From Candidatus Acidiferrum typicum (GTDB lineage Bacteria > Acidobacteriota > Terriglobia > Acidiferrales > UBA7541): DNA of 39,975 bases. The translations under genes and the position numbers were made by a program. This document shows positions 16,243 to 24,836 of this stretch, one piece after another. The stretch covers positions 1 to 39,975 of the forward strand of contig JAOAPV010000052.1 of the NCBI GenBank assembly GCA_025463055.1. The letters are read 5' to 3'. Position 1 is the stretch's first letter, and every line of letters begins with the position of its first letter. The notes under the pieces were generated by a model, which worked only from the letters and a program-made list of their open reading frames with translations, was not told the origin of the DNA and did not search any database.

Positions 16243-17994
16243 ATGTGTGGGATGGCTGGATTATTCGGCACTGAGTGGAATCGGTTTCAGCTCGAGCGCA
16301 TGGCAACCGTTCAGCACCACCGAGGCCCTGACGACCGCGGTTTTTTTGTCGATGAAAGCGGGATGGCCGCACTGGCGCATAATCGGCTAAGTATCCTCGA
16401 CTTATCGCCCGCGGGTCATCAACCGATGGCGAACGCTGCGGGAAATCTTCGGATTGTATTTAACGGAGAAATCTACAACTTCCTCGAGCTTCGGCGGGAG
16501 TTAAGCGATTACCAATTTCGGACCACAACCGATACCGAAGTTATTCTGGCAGCGTATGAGCGATGGGGCGAATCCTGCCTCGATCATTTCGTAGGGATGT
16601 TCAGTCTCCTGATCTGGGACATTCACGAACAGCAGCTATTCGGAGCACGTGACCGCTTCGGAGTGAAGCCCCTGTACTATGCGCTAGGTCCAAACGGCGG
16701 CCTTGCGATAGCGAGTGAGATCAGGGCCCTTCACGCGGCTGGCGTTCCCAAGAACATCAACGAGAATACTTGGGCTTCGTATCTCGCCTACGGCTTGCAC
16801 GACCACTCAACGTCGACATTCTGGGAGGGCGTTTCAGCTCTCGCGCCTGGACACTCCTTTACCTGGGAAGATGGACGCCTTCAGATCAACCAATGGTATG
16901 ACCTGCCAACACAGGTTGGATGGGAGTTCGATTCAAGACCGTCGCATGAGGTTTGCGAAGAATATTTAGCCTTGCTCCTCGAAAGTATCCAGTTAAGGTT
17001 TCGTTCTGACGTCGAAGTTGGAATTAACATCAGCGGGGGCTTGGACTCCTCTACGCTGCTTGCTTTGATCCATCGATCGAATAGTTGCGCGAGCAAGGTT
17101 AAGGCGTTCACTTACACAACGGGCGACGCACGATACGACGAGCTCCCATGGGTGCAAAGAAATTTGAAACAGATGGAACACCCTTCTTTCGTCTATCAGC
17201 TCCGCCCCGAAGAGGTCCCCGATCTAGCAACGGATGTACAGGAACATCAGGATGAGCCTTTCGGTGGTTTGCCCACTCTGGCCTACGCCCGGCTGTTTGA
17301 ACTAGCCAGACGCTCGGGAGTCGTTGTCCTACTCGATGGCCAAGGAATGGACGAGCAGTGGGCGGGCTACGACTATTACACGCAGTTAACTGAAGAGACT
17401 TCCTTTGCTCCCCTGCAGGGAACGAATCATAGAGCCACAATGCCTGGATGTCTCACTTCGGAGTTTCTCAGGAGGGCTGAGCCTTTGCATCCTCCTCAGC
17501 CCTTTCCAGATCGACTGCGCAACCGTCAGTATCTCGATACCCGTTTTACAAAAATTCCCAGAGCTTTGCGGTTCAACGACCGCGTTTCAATGAGAGCTTC
17601 GACAGAGTTACGCGAACCGTTCATGGACCATCGCCTGTTTGAACTGGCATTCCGCCAACCCAAGGAAAGAAAGATCATGGATCACACTGGCAAGTGGTTG
17701 CTGCGTGAGATGACACGGAACTTGCTTCCGTGCGAAGTGTCGGAAGCTCCCAAACGCCCTGTCCAAACTCCTCAAAGAGAATGGCTATCCGGCCCGCTCC
17801 GCAGTTGGACGCAGAGTTGCATCGAAACGGTCCTGTCGGAGTACGGCGGCACTTGGTTCGACAAAGGCCGCGTGATGGATGCTTGGAGTACGTACGTTGG
17901 GGGCGGGAGTTCGAATAGCTACTACGTGTGGCAATGGATCAGTCTGTGCTTAACGCTTCAGACTTCTCTCCAGGGAGTGGTGGCACTTCAATGA
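16243..17994 (+). CDS. Glutamine-dependent asparagine synthetase-type amidotransferase (AsnB family)
   Basis: N-terminal Ntn glutaminase domain with the nucleophile Cys2 (MCGMAGLFG), HHRGPDDRGFF, HNRLSILDLSPAGHQP and FNGEIYNFLELR; C-terminal ATP-pyrophosphatase domain with ISGGLDSS near 263, LLDGQGMDEQWAGYDYY and FNDRVSMRASTELREPFMDHR. 583 residues, full length. The reaction is amide transfer from glutamine to an adenylated carboxylate. Embedded between the ABC permease and ATPase genes, it more likely amidates a carboxyl group of the glycan (uronic acid or nonulosonate) than makes asparagine; that is inference from position. The DGQGMDEQ wording differs from housekeeping AsnB (DGxGGDEL). Its stop overlaps the ATPase start by ATGA. 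Confidence 0.9.
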   Translation: MCGMAGLFGTEWNRFQLERMATVQHHRGPDDRGFFVDESGMAALAHNRLSILDLSPAGHQPMANAAGNLRIVFNGEIYNFLELRRELSDYQFRTTTDTEVILAAYERWGESCLDHFVGMFSLLIWDIHEQQLFGARDRFGVKPLYYALGPNGGLAIASEIRALHAAGVPKNINENTWASYLAYGLHDHSTSTFWEGVSALAPGHSFTWEDGRLQINQWYDLPTQVGWEFDSRPSHEVCEEYLALLLESIQLRFRSDVEVGINISGGLDSSTLLALIHRSNSCASKVKAFTYTTGDARYDELPWVQRNLKQMEHPSFVYQLRPEEVPDLATDVQEHQDEPFGGLPTLAYARLFELARRSGVVVLLDGQGMDEQWAGYDYYTQLTEETSFAPLQGTNHRATMPGCLTSEFLRRAEPLHPPQPFPDRLRNRQYLDTRFTKIPRALRFNDRVSMRASTELREPFMDHRLFELAFRQPKERKIMDHTGKWLLREMTRNLLPCEVSEAPKRPVQTPQREWLSGPLRSWTQSCIETVLSEYGGTWFDKGRVMDAWSTYVGGGSSNSYYVWQWISLCLTLQTSLQGVVALQ

Positions 17995-19256
17995 GTCGCA
18001 TTGCGATAAAGGCCGAGGGAATTTCCAAGCGCTACACAATTGGCGCTAGACAGCAGCCCTATCGAACGTTGAGAGATTCCATTGCGGGCGCTGTCGCCAG
18101 GCCATTTAGCGTTTTCCGGCCTCGCAGAGCGCATGTCGCCCAAGAAGATCGAAACGTGTGGGCTCTCCGGGATGTCTCCTTTGAGATTCACCCGGGCGAA
18201 GTAGTGGGTGTCATTGGTCGAAACGGCGCCGGCAAAAGCACTCTCCTCAAAATTCTTTCCCGCATCACGGAACCAACCTCTGGCGCGGCAGACCTGTATG
18301 GACGGATTGGTTCGCTTCTGGAAGTAGGTACCGGCTTTCACGGAGAGCTCACCGGCCGCGAGAATATTTATCTGAACGGCGCAATCTTGGGTATGAGAGC
18401 CAAGGATATCAATCGGCAGTTTGATCGCATCGTCGCTTTCGCGGAAGTAGAAAAATTCATTGACACTCCGGTGAAGCACTACTCCACGGGCATGTACATG
18501 AGGCTGGCTTTTGCCGTAGCAGCTCACCTCGAGCCCGAAATCCTTCTTGTCGACGAGGTACTAGCTGTCGGCGACGTTTCTTTCCAACGTAAATGCCTTG
18601 GTCGGATCGGCGAGGTAGCCGCGGATGGGCGGACCGTGCTTTTTGTGAGCCACAATATGGGTGCTATTCGATCTTTATGTACCAAGGGAATCGTACTCGA
18701 CAGAGGGCGCGTAACGCACTTCGGCCAGATTGCCAAGAGCATTGAGGCCTATTTCGAATCGACAAATAATTCCTCGACCCATGCCGCGGAGAATGACTCT
18801 CTACCCCATGGATTCGGCCCGATATTGATAACAGGGTCCGATGGAACCATTGAGCAGGGCGACAGCTTCGAGGTAAACACGACAATGCGAATTCCGCCGG
18901 CCGCCGCGGGCTTCACGCTTCTGTGTGTGTTGGAAGACCCTTCTCAACGCAACATTTTTCATCTCCGGATCGACAGCTCGGATCTCAAATTGAGTTTGCC
19001 TTGGCGAGACAACTACGCCATCAGGCTGCGGCTGCCTCCCCTCTGGCTGGAGCCCGGACTGTATTCTCTTTGGTTTAAAGCACTCTATTGCGGTGAGACT
19101 GTTCAATCCCGAATTCTATCGGATATCTACTATCTGGATGTTTCGGGCAGAAGTAGTGGTTGGAACGCGGTTCTCTCGCCAGCCCCTCGATGGTCCCTGG
19201 AAGCCGTTGATGCGGCGCAGGTATGTGAGATAGAGGCAGCGACTTCGAACACATGA
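17991..19256 (+). CDS. wzt: ABC transporter ATPase with C-terminal glycan-recognition extension (Wzt type)
   Basis: Nucleotide-binding domain: GRNGAGKSTLL (Walker A, near 76), STGMYMRLAFAVA (signature region of the Wzt/TagH group), ILLVDEVLAVGD (Walker B) and VSHNMGAI (switch His). After about residue 265 a further roughly 155 residues form a beta-rich domain resembling Wzt-C, which in O8/O9a systems binds the capped non-reducing end of the finished glycan before export. Start ATG 17991 overlaps the AsnB stop; the frame is open upstream but MSRIAIKAEGISKRY is where the family begins. The presence of this domain predicts a terminal modification, for which the methyltransferases just downstream are candidates. 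Confidence 0.92.
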   Translation: MSRIAIKAEGISKRYTIGARQQPYRTLRDSIAGAVARPFSVFRPRRAHVAQEDRNVWALRDVSFEIHPGEVVGVIGRNGAGKSTLLKILSRITEPTSGAADLYGRIGSLLEVGTGFHGELTGRENIYLNGAILGMRAKDINRQFDRIVAFAEVEKFIDTPVKHYSTGMYMRLAFAVAAHLEPEILLVDEVLAVGDVSFQRKCLGRIGEVAADGRTVLFVSHNMGAIRSLCTKGIVLDRGRVTHFGQIAKSIEAYFESTNNSSTHAAENDSLPHGFGPILITGSDGTIEQGDSFEVNTTMRIPPAAAGFTLLCVLEDPSQRNIFHLRIDSSDLKLSLPWRDNYAIRLRLPPLWLEPGLYSLWFKALYCGETVQSRILSDIYYLDVSGRSSGWNAVLSPAPRWSLEAVDAAQVCEIEAATSNT

Positions 19257-19981
19257 AAGTTTTTGAAATCGCTTATACGTTTTGCGAGCCCGGATTGCCG
19301 GTTGTGTATAAGCGTGTACGAAAGATTCTTACTTCGATTGCCAAAACATGTACGACTAGGCCCCGCTTCCTCGATATTGGCGGTCGGAAGTCGCACTACA
19401 CCATCGGCGTCCCGGCTGACATCACGATTACAGATCTCCCGCGAAACAGCGCTATCCAGCATCGGCTGCATCTTGGAATAAACCAGGAAATCGCCAACAC
19501 GATCCGAGCACGACGTAGCAATGTAGATTCGGTGTTGATCGACGATATGACGCGCTCCTGCCTAAGGAACGACTCGTTTGATTGCGCCGTAGCAGTTGAG
19601 GTGCTCGAGCATGTGGATGATGACGCTACGTTCGTACGCGAAGTCAAACGTGTACTCAAACCCAAGGGCACGTTTTTAATGACGACTCCCAATGGCGATT
19701 TCGTGAAAAACATCAATCCCGATCACAAACGTCATTATCGCCGCCATGAACTGGAAGCACTGCTCCGGTGCGAGTTCGATTCGGTTCAAGTACGTTACGC
19801 AAGTCCAAGTACGAAGTCTTATAAGATGGCGCTTCGGTCTTGGTCGCTGGCGCAACCAGTGCAAACACTTCTGACGTATGTCGGAGGGGTGATCAATTCG
19901 CTAGAAGATCGGTTTGCCCCGCAGACTGCGGATGGCGTGGGGATGCAAGAGCTAATCGCCGTGTCTCGCAAATCGGCCTAA
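19253..19981 (+). CDS. SAM-dependent methyltransferase (class I, type 11)
   Basis: Motif I region is RFLDIGGRKSHYTIG (an atypical, longer glycine loop), motif II/post-I ITITDLP, then DCAVAVEVLEHVDDDATFVREVKRVLKPKGTFLMTTPNG, which is characteristic of Methyltransf_11 enzymes. 242 residues. It begins within the last four bases of the ATPase gene, so it is coupled to the exporter. Directly following a Wzt with a C-terminal extension, it is a reasonable candidate for capping the polysaccharide end; internal O-methylation is the alternative. Confidence 0.82.
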   Translation: MKVFEIAYTFCEPGLPVVYKRVRKILTSIAKTCTTRPRFLDIGGRKSHYTIGVPADITITDLPRNSAIQHRLHLGINQEIANTIRARRSNVDSVLIDDMTRSCLRNDSFDCAVAVEVLEHVDDDATFVREVKRVLKPKGTFLMTTPNGDFVKNINPDHKRHYRRHELEALLRCEFDSVQVRYASPSTKSYKMALRSWSLAQPVQTLLTYVGGVINSLEDRFAPQTADGVGMQELIAVSRKSA

Positions 19982-20031
19982 CGCACAGCTCCTACACTGA
20001 CCGCCATGATTCAATCACCAATTAGGGTCCT

Positions 20032-21495
20032 ATGAAAACTCTCTCGAAATTGGCTCTTCTAATTCCCGACGGAGTCGGCGTACGCAATTTCTTGCTCGGC
20101 AATTTCCTGCGTCGGCTGGACTCTTCCACTGAAGTAGACATTTTCCACGTGATTTCTGGAGCAGCACTCCGCTCGATTGGCAGCGAGCATGGCAAGAACA
20201 TCCATTGGCACGAACTGCCGCCTTATCGCCCGAATGAGACAGCTTTAATTCTCCAGACTGCCTTGGGCTACGCTCAGATGTACTGGGCCGATACCATGGC
20301 CATGCGGCGAGTGCGCAATACTCCGGCGCGCGGAACATTTCAGCAGCGCGTGCTGACGCATGGCACAAAAGCGCTAGGGCGAATGAGTGCCGGACCGCTT
20401 CGCATGCGCCTGCTGGATAGGCTGCACTATGCCGTCGCGGAACAGCTACCGGAAGTGAACCATTACAAATGTGTTTTTGAGCGGATTCAGCCATCCGTCC
20501 TGTTCTGTTCGCACCAACGTCCTTCTATAGTCCTGCCCGCAATCCTTGCTGCGCGTCAGTTGGGAATCCCCACTGCGACTTTCATTTTTAGTTGGGACAA
20601 CATAACGAGTAAGGGCCGAATTACGGCGCCATTCGATCACTACTTAGTGTGGAGCAACCATATGCGCGACGAGTTGCTCCGGTATTATCCAAACGTTCGT
20701 GCCGATTGTGTTCATGTAGTGGGAACGCCTCAGTTCGAACCATATGCCGACCCCGATTTGCTCTGGTCGAAAGAAGAATTCTTTTCCAGGGTAGGTGCCG
20801 ATAGTCGCCGACCCCTCATCTGTTATTCCGGCGGTGATCCTGGAACTTGCCCGGAAGACCAGGAACACATACGCGTACTTTTAGAATTAATCCGAGCCGG
20901 CCGAATTGAACGGAATTGCCAGGTAATCGTAAGACCGGTTCCTGTGGAAGACGGACGCCGTTACGACCGGGTTCGCGCCAGCTTCCCCGAGTTGATTTTT
21001 GCGCAGCCGAAATGGGAGCACACGGACGCGGGCGATTGGTCTCGCGTAATTCCGACGAAAGAGGATATTCAATTCTTGGCCAATCTAACTTATCACTGCG
21101 ATCTAAACGTGAATCTCGGCTCGACAATGACTCTGGACTTCGGAATTCGCAACAAGCCGGTCGTCAATATTGCGTTCGACATCGCAGATCCTCCGATCTT
21201 CGGCATGTCCCTGTGGGATTACTACTATTTCTTTGACCACTATCGACCGGTCGTGGAGCTCAAAGCGGCGAGGCCAGCCCGTTCAGCAGAGCAGCTCGCC
21301 GATTTGATCAACACCTACCTCGAAAACCCGGAACTCGACGCTGAAGGCAGAAGGCAATTAGTCAATATGCAGGTCGGGGTGCCACTCGCCGAATCGAGTT
21401 ACCGCATCCTTGATGCCTTAAGCAACGTGGCGGGTCCCATGCATCGGGGTGAGGCCGCAAGGCAAGGTCGCTTGGCACGCGTAGTCGCAAATTAA
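20032..21495 (+). CDS. Putative GT-B glycosyltransferase of capsule/surface-glycan type
   Basis: 487 residues with no signal peptide. The N-terminal half begins LALLIPDGVGVRNFLLGNFL; the middle carries SHQRPSIVLPAILAARQLGIPTATFIFSWDNITSKGR, a wording typical of GT-B enzymes in capsule clusters related to CDP-glycerol or polysialyl-type transferases; the second Rossmann half has ICYSGGDPGTCPEDQEHI and LNVNLGSTMTLDFGIRNKPVVNIAFD (acceptor/donor loop with Gly-Ser). I cannot assign donor sugar. It is the only glycosyltransferase here outside the common GT4/GT2 groups, so it is the best candidate for the CMP-nonulosonate transferase. Confidence 0.65.
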   Translation: MKTLSKLALLIPDGVGVRNFLLGNFLRRLDSSTEVDIFHVISGAALRSIGSEHGKNIHWHELPPYRPNETALILQTALGYAQMYWADTMAMRRVRNTPARGTFQQRVLTHGTKALGRMSAGPLRMRLLDRLHYAVAEQLPEVNHYKCVFERIQPSVLFCSHQRPSIVLPAILAARQLGIPTATFIFSWDNITSKGRITAPFDHYLVWSNHMRDELLRYYPNVRADCVHVVGTPQFEPYADPDLLWSKEEFFSRVGADSRRPLICYSGGDPGTCPEDQEHIRVLLELIRAGRIERNCQVIVRPVPVEDGRRYDRVRASFPELIFAQPKWEHTDAGDWSRVIPTKEDIQFLANLTYHCDLNVNLGSTMTLDFGIRNKPVVNIAFDIADPPIFGMSLWDYYYFFDHYRPVVELKAARPARSAEQLADLINTYLENPELDAEGRRQLVNMQVGVPLAESSYRILDALSNVAGPMHRGEAARQGRLARVVAN

Positions 21496-21511
21496 TATCG
21501 TCGGATTCTTT

Positions 21512-22591
21512 ATGACTTTGCTGAAGTCTTATGACACGAATGGCCCCAGCGCTCTTCCGTTCCTCCGGAGCGCACCGGGTTCTTATCAGCTGGCTGCACT
21601 CATGAATCGCTTGAATGTCCAGTTGGATCCCGCCACGTTCATTGAAGCCGTGGCAGTGGCATTTAAGGACGCACAATCAGACGAAAAATGTGAGTCAATG
21701 GCGCACAAGTTTCGGACCGAACCTTCATTTCAATTGTTTCAGAACGCCCTGCGCCTCGCCCAGCGCACAGAGGAAGCACAATCCATTTGTGTTCTCGGGT
21801 GTGGGCAGGGATTCGCCGGAGAACCAGCAGACTTTGCTTTAAGCGTTGTGTACGAAGTCTTCGATTCGACCAAAATTAAGGACACCGCCACTCTCAATCT
21901 GTCTCCCGCGATGCTGCGGTTAGATCGGGAAGCGCTTTTCGCCGATCCGCAACTCGTTGCAAAGGACGGTGCATCGGACCTCGTTATCGTCCACTCATTA
22001 CTCCACTATGTTCCCGATATCGGTAAAGCGTTTGATTTAATTCGCCGGCTACTCAAGCCCTGCGGAGGACTGATCGTAAGCCACGAGCCTAACGCCCGGT
22101 TCTGGCAAAATGCCAAACGCCAATCAGCGGTCGCAGAGTTGCAGCGGAGTCGACGTCGTCGACGATTGCGGCGGTACTTGAATAGATCCCGCACGTTCCT
22201 GCAGCTTCGAAGAAGGAAGACGCAGTCGTCAACAATTTGGGACCGCGTAAACATGCTCCTGAAACAACGCTATCAATTGTCTGGTCCTCTCGCGGAAAAC
22301 GAAATCCGAAGACTAGTCGATATCCATAGACCCGAATCCGTGCCGGGCACGTTCTGTATTGGACTAAATGGTTTCGACTTTGACGAACTCTCGCGCGTTC
22401 ATCTCCCTGATTTTCATCTGGAATGGGTTGGGACGACAGGCCACCTGGGCTACGACACCTCCACATCGGTGACACCAAAATGGCAGCGTAAGGCGATAGC
22501 GCTTGCCGAAGAGGATGCTCTGGCTGGCTGCGTGTTCACGGGATATTGGAAGCGCCATGTGGCCTATAGCGCGGCTTCTGAATTGAGCTAA
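21512..22591 (+). CDS. SAM-dependent methyltransferase, paralog A
   Basis: Class I methyltransferase: motif I SICVLGCGQGFAGEP near 91, an LNLSPAMLRLDRE segment, LVIVHSLLHYVPDIGKAFDLIRRLLKPCGGLIVSHEP. A helical N-terminal extension (RLNVQLDPATFIEAVAVAF) precedes it and a very basic linker (about 210-240, SRRRRRLRRYLNRSR) follows it, then a C-terminal domain of about 120 residues. The next gene has the same architecture, so the pair arose by an old tandem duplication. The basic linker could contact membrane lipid or the polyanionic glycan. Target atom is unknown. Confidence 0.75.
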   Translation: MTLLKSYDTNGPSALPFLRSAPGSYQLAALMNRLNVQLDPATFIEAVAVAFKDAQSDEKCESMAHKFRTEPSFQLFQNALRLAQRTEEAQSICVLGCGQGFAGEPADFALSVVYEVFDSTKIKDTATLNLSPAMLRLDREALFADPQLVAKDGASDLVIVHSLLHYVPDIGKAFDLIRRLLKPCGGLIVSHEPNARFWQNAKRQSAVAELQRSRRRRRLRRYLNRSRTFLQLRRRKTQSSTIWDRVNMLLKQRYQLSGPLAENEIRRLVDIHRPESVPGTFCIGLNGFDFDELSRVHLPDFHLEWVGTTGHLGYDTSTSVTPKWQRKAIALAEEDALAGCVFTGYWKRHVAYSAASELS

Positions 22592-22592
22592 C

Positions 22593-23588
22593 TTGAAAAG
22601 TTTGGACTCAATTTTACCGGTGATGAATAAGTATGGCGTTAAATGCGCGCCATATCAGTTTCAGCACGCCGTCAACCTCGCCTTTCACAAGTCTGAATCG
22701 GGCGTTTACGATTCCATACATCGGGACATGTGGGCCAGTTTGCCTCAGCAGTTCGCTCTTCTCATTTCGGATTACCTAGCCTCAGGCGAAGAACTCGGCA
22801 ATGATCTGGTAATAGTCGATGTTGGCTGCGGAACTGGTTTGGCGTCTGAGCTGCTACTGAAAACAAAAATAGGCGACCGCGTCTCAGAGATCGATCTGCT
22901 GGATACGTCGCCAGAAATGTTGGAAAAAGCGAGTGAGCGGGCGAGCACATGGAAAGTCAAAACGACGACAATACATGGTGGAGTTAGGAGCATTGCTGAG
23001 AGAAGGCGTCGGTACGATCTCATCATTACGTGCTCGGTTTTACATCACATTCCAGATTTGATCGACTTCCTGCAAGACATTCGCCATTTGCAGGCGCCCC
23101 GCGGTATTTTCATGCACTTACAAGACCCAAATGGCGATTATCTGGGTGACGATCTCCTTCAGGAGAGAACTAGAGAACTTAAGGATTATGAGCGCCCTTT
23201 AATACCTAAACGCTTACGTCGGCTCGCTCCCCGGAATGTGATTGGTAGGATTCGCAGGAAATTGTCAAATAGAGAGGACGAGGACTACATAAGTCGAGTC
23301 AACAAACAACTGATTCAGTCAGGGCTCACACGTGAACCTATGATCGCACCGGACATTTGGGCAGTTACCGATATTCACGTTCATGACGGTGAAGGTATCT
23401 CTATTAAGACGCTATCCGGGCTGCTGGGCGATTATCGGATGATTTCCGTCAGGTCCTATTCGTTCTTTGGAAAAATGGCCAGCGAATTACCGACTGCCTT
23501 TAAGGAACGAGAGCAGCTATTGATTGACGCAAGGGCCCTCAACGGTCTCGAGATAGCAGGATTGTGGAAGTTGATGAATGACCGGTAA
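22593..23588 (+). CDS. SAM-dependent methyltransferase, paralog B
   Basis: Better-preserved motifs than its neighbour: VIVDVGCGTGLASELL (motif I), IDLLDTSPEMLEKASERA, YDLIITCSVLHHIPDLIDFLQDI and GIFMHLQDPNG. The N-terminal KYGVKCAPYQFQHAVNLAFHKSE parallels the same region in the gene at 21512, as does a basic linker (KRLRRLAPRNVIGRIRRKL) and a C-terminal segment. I take TTG 22593, one base after the upstream stop; GTG 22620 or ATG 22623 are alternatives that lose about ten residues. 331 residues. Confidence 0.78.
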   Translation: MKSLDSILPVMNKYGVKCAPYQFQHAVNLAFHKSESGVYDSIHRDMWASLPQQFALLISDYLASGEELGNDLVIVDVGCGTGLASELLLKTKIGDRVSEIDLLDTSPEMLEKASERASTWKVKTTTIHGGVRSIAERRRRYDLIITCSVLHHIPDLIDFLQDIRHLQAPRGIFMHLQDPNGDYLGDDLLQERTRELKDYERPLIPKRLRRLAPRNVIGRIRRKLSNREDEDYISRVNKQLIQSGLTREPMIAPDIWAVTDIHVHDGEGISIKTLSGLLGDYRMISVRSYSFFGKMASELPTAFKEREQLLIDARALNGLEIAGLWKLMNDR

Positions 23589-23632
23589 TGAACGATTGGA
23601 CTTACCCATCAGCTTAGAACTGGGCTGTCTCC

Positions 23633-24799
23633 TTGAAAATTTGCTTTATATGTAACGAATATCCGCCGGCACGCCATGGTGGAATCGGGAGTCTCACGCG
23701 CACTCTCGGTCGAGCGCTGGTGGAGGCTGGCAACCAAGTTCGTGTCATAGGTTTCTGCTCACAAGATGAAGCTGCTCCGGACATGGAGTCCGATCATGGC
23801 GTCTCAGTCCACCGGTTCAAGATGTCCTATCGTCCTTTGGAATGGGTGCGGGCTCGATATTTCCTTTATAGCACCGTCGCGCGCTGGGTCCAGGCTGGTC
23901 TTGTCGATCTCGTAGAGGCTCCGGACTATCAGGGATTGGCTGCCGGATGGCCAGCCCTCCCCATTCCCGTAATCATCCGCATGCATGGCTCTTCCACTTA
24001 TTTCGCGGCGGAAATGGGAAAACGCCCCGATGCGGCTATGTCTTTAATTGAGGGCGCTTCCTTGCGAAGAGGGAATTTTCTTTGCTCATGCAGTCGTTAT
24101 ACCGCCGAGCGAAGTCGACACTTGTTTCGATTGGGTGAATCGAAAATCGCCGTTCTTCACAATCCTGTGGCAACTGAGGCCTCTTTGACTGAGACAAGGC
24201 GCTGTGAGGACCAAGTCGTTTTTAGCGGAACGTTGACGGCAAAGAAAGGTGTCAGTTCGCTTGTCCGAGCGTGGGCCAAAGTACTTGAAAGCTGTCCTCA
24301 GGCGAAACTGCAAATCTTTGGTAAGGATGGCCGCACGGAATCGGGCTCATCAATGAAGGATCATTTGATCTCGCTGGTGCCTCCACATGTGCAAAATACG
24401 ATCCACTTTCACGGCCATGTGGATTTTGCGCAGCTTCGGTCTGTTTTTCGATCTGCAACTGTCGCTGTTTTCCCGTCCTATTCGGAAGCGTTTGCCCTCG
24501 CACCAATGGAGGCAATGGCAGAAGGTTGTCCAACAATCTACAGCCAACGGGCAAGTGGGAGGGAGCTGATACAAGACGGAGAGAACGGTTTGTTGGTCGA
24601 TCCCGACAATCCAAACGCGATTGCTGATGCGATTATAAAAATCTTCACCCAGCATCAAATCGCCAAGGAGCTTGCTCGCAAAGGGAGAGAAAGTATTGAA
24701 TCCCACTTCTCTCTCAACGTCCTGCTCGCTCGCAATATCCAGTTCTATCTCGACTGTCTGCGATCATTTTCTGAAGGCCTGACACAGCCGACGCATTGA
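23633..24799 (+). CDS. Glycosyltransferase family 4
   Basis: Retaining GT-B enzyme. Starts at TTG 23633 because KICFICNEYPPARHGGIGSLT is the exact N-terminal strand and glycine loop of the family, with nothing useful upstream. Second half: VFSGTLTAKKGVSSLVRAW, IFGKDGR, VAVFPSYSEAFALAPMEAMAEGCPTIYS (the E-x7-E region) and NGLLVDPDNPNAIADAI. 388 residues, no membrane segment; acts on the cytoplasmic face building the lipid-linked repeat. The 44-base gap upstream and non-ATG start suggest modest expression. Confidence 0.9.
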   Translation: MKICFICNEYPPARHGGIGSLTRTLGRALVEAGNQVRVIGFCSQDEAAPDMESDHGVSVHRFKMSYRPLEWVRARYFLYSTVARWVQAGLVDLVEAPDYQGLAAGWPALPIPVIIRMHGSSTYFAAEMGKRPDAAMSLIEGASLRRGNFLCSCSRYTAERSRHLFRLGESKIAVLHNPVATEASLTETRRCEDQVVFSGTLTAKKGVSSLVRAWAKVLESCPQAKLQIFGKDGRTESGSSMKDHLISLVPPHVQNTIHFHGHVDFAQLRSVFRSATVAVFPSYSEAFALAPMEAMAEGCPTIYSQRASGRELIQDGENGLLVDPDNPNAIADAIIKIFTQHQIAKELARKGRESIESHFSLNVLLARNIQFYLDCLRSFSEGLTQPTH

Positions 24800-24836
24800 A
24801 GGTAGCGAGCGATTCCCATCTGCTGATTTCCAAACG

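Noticed and set aside
22150-22170. GTCGAC-rich near-palindrome
   Set aside because: Falls in Arg-rich codons of the methyltransferase linker; explained by coding.
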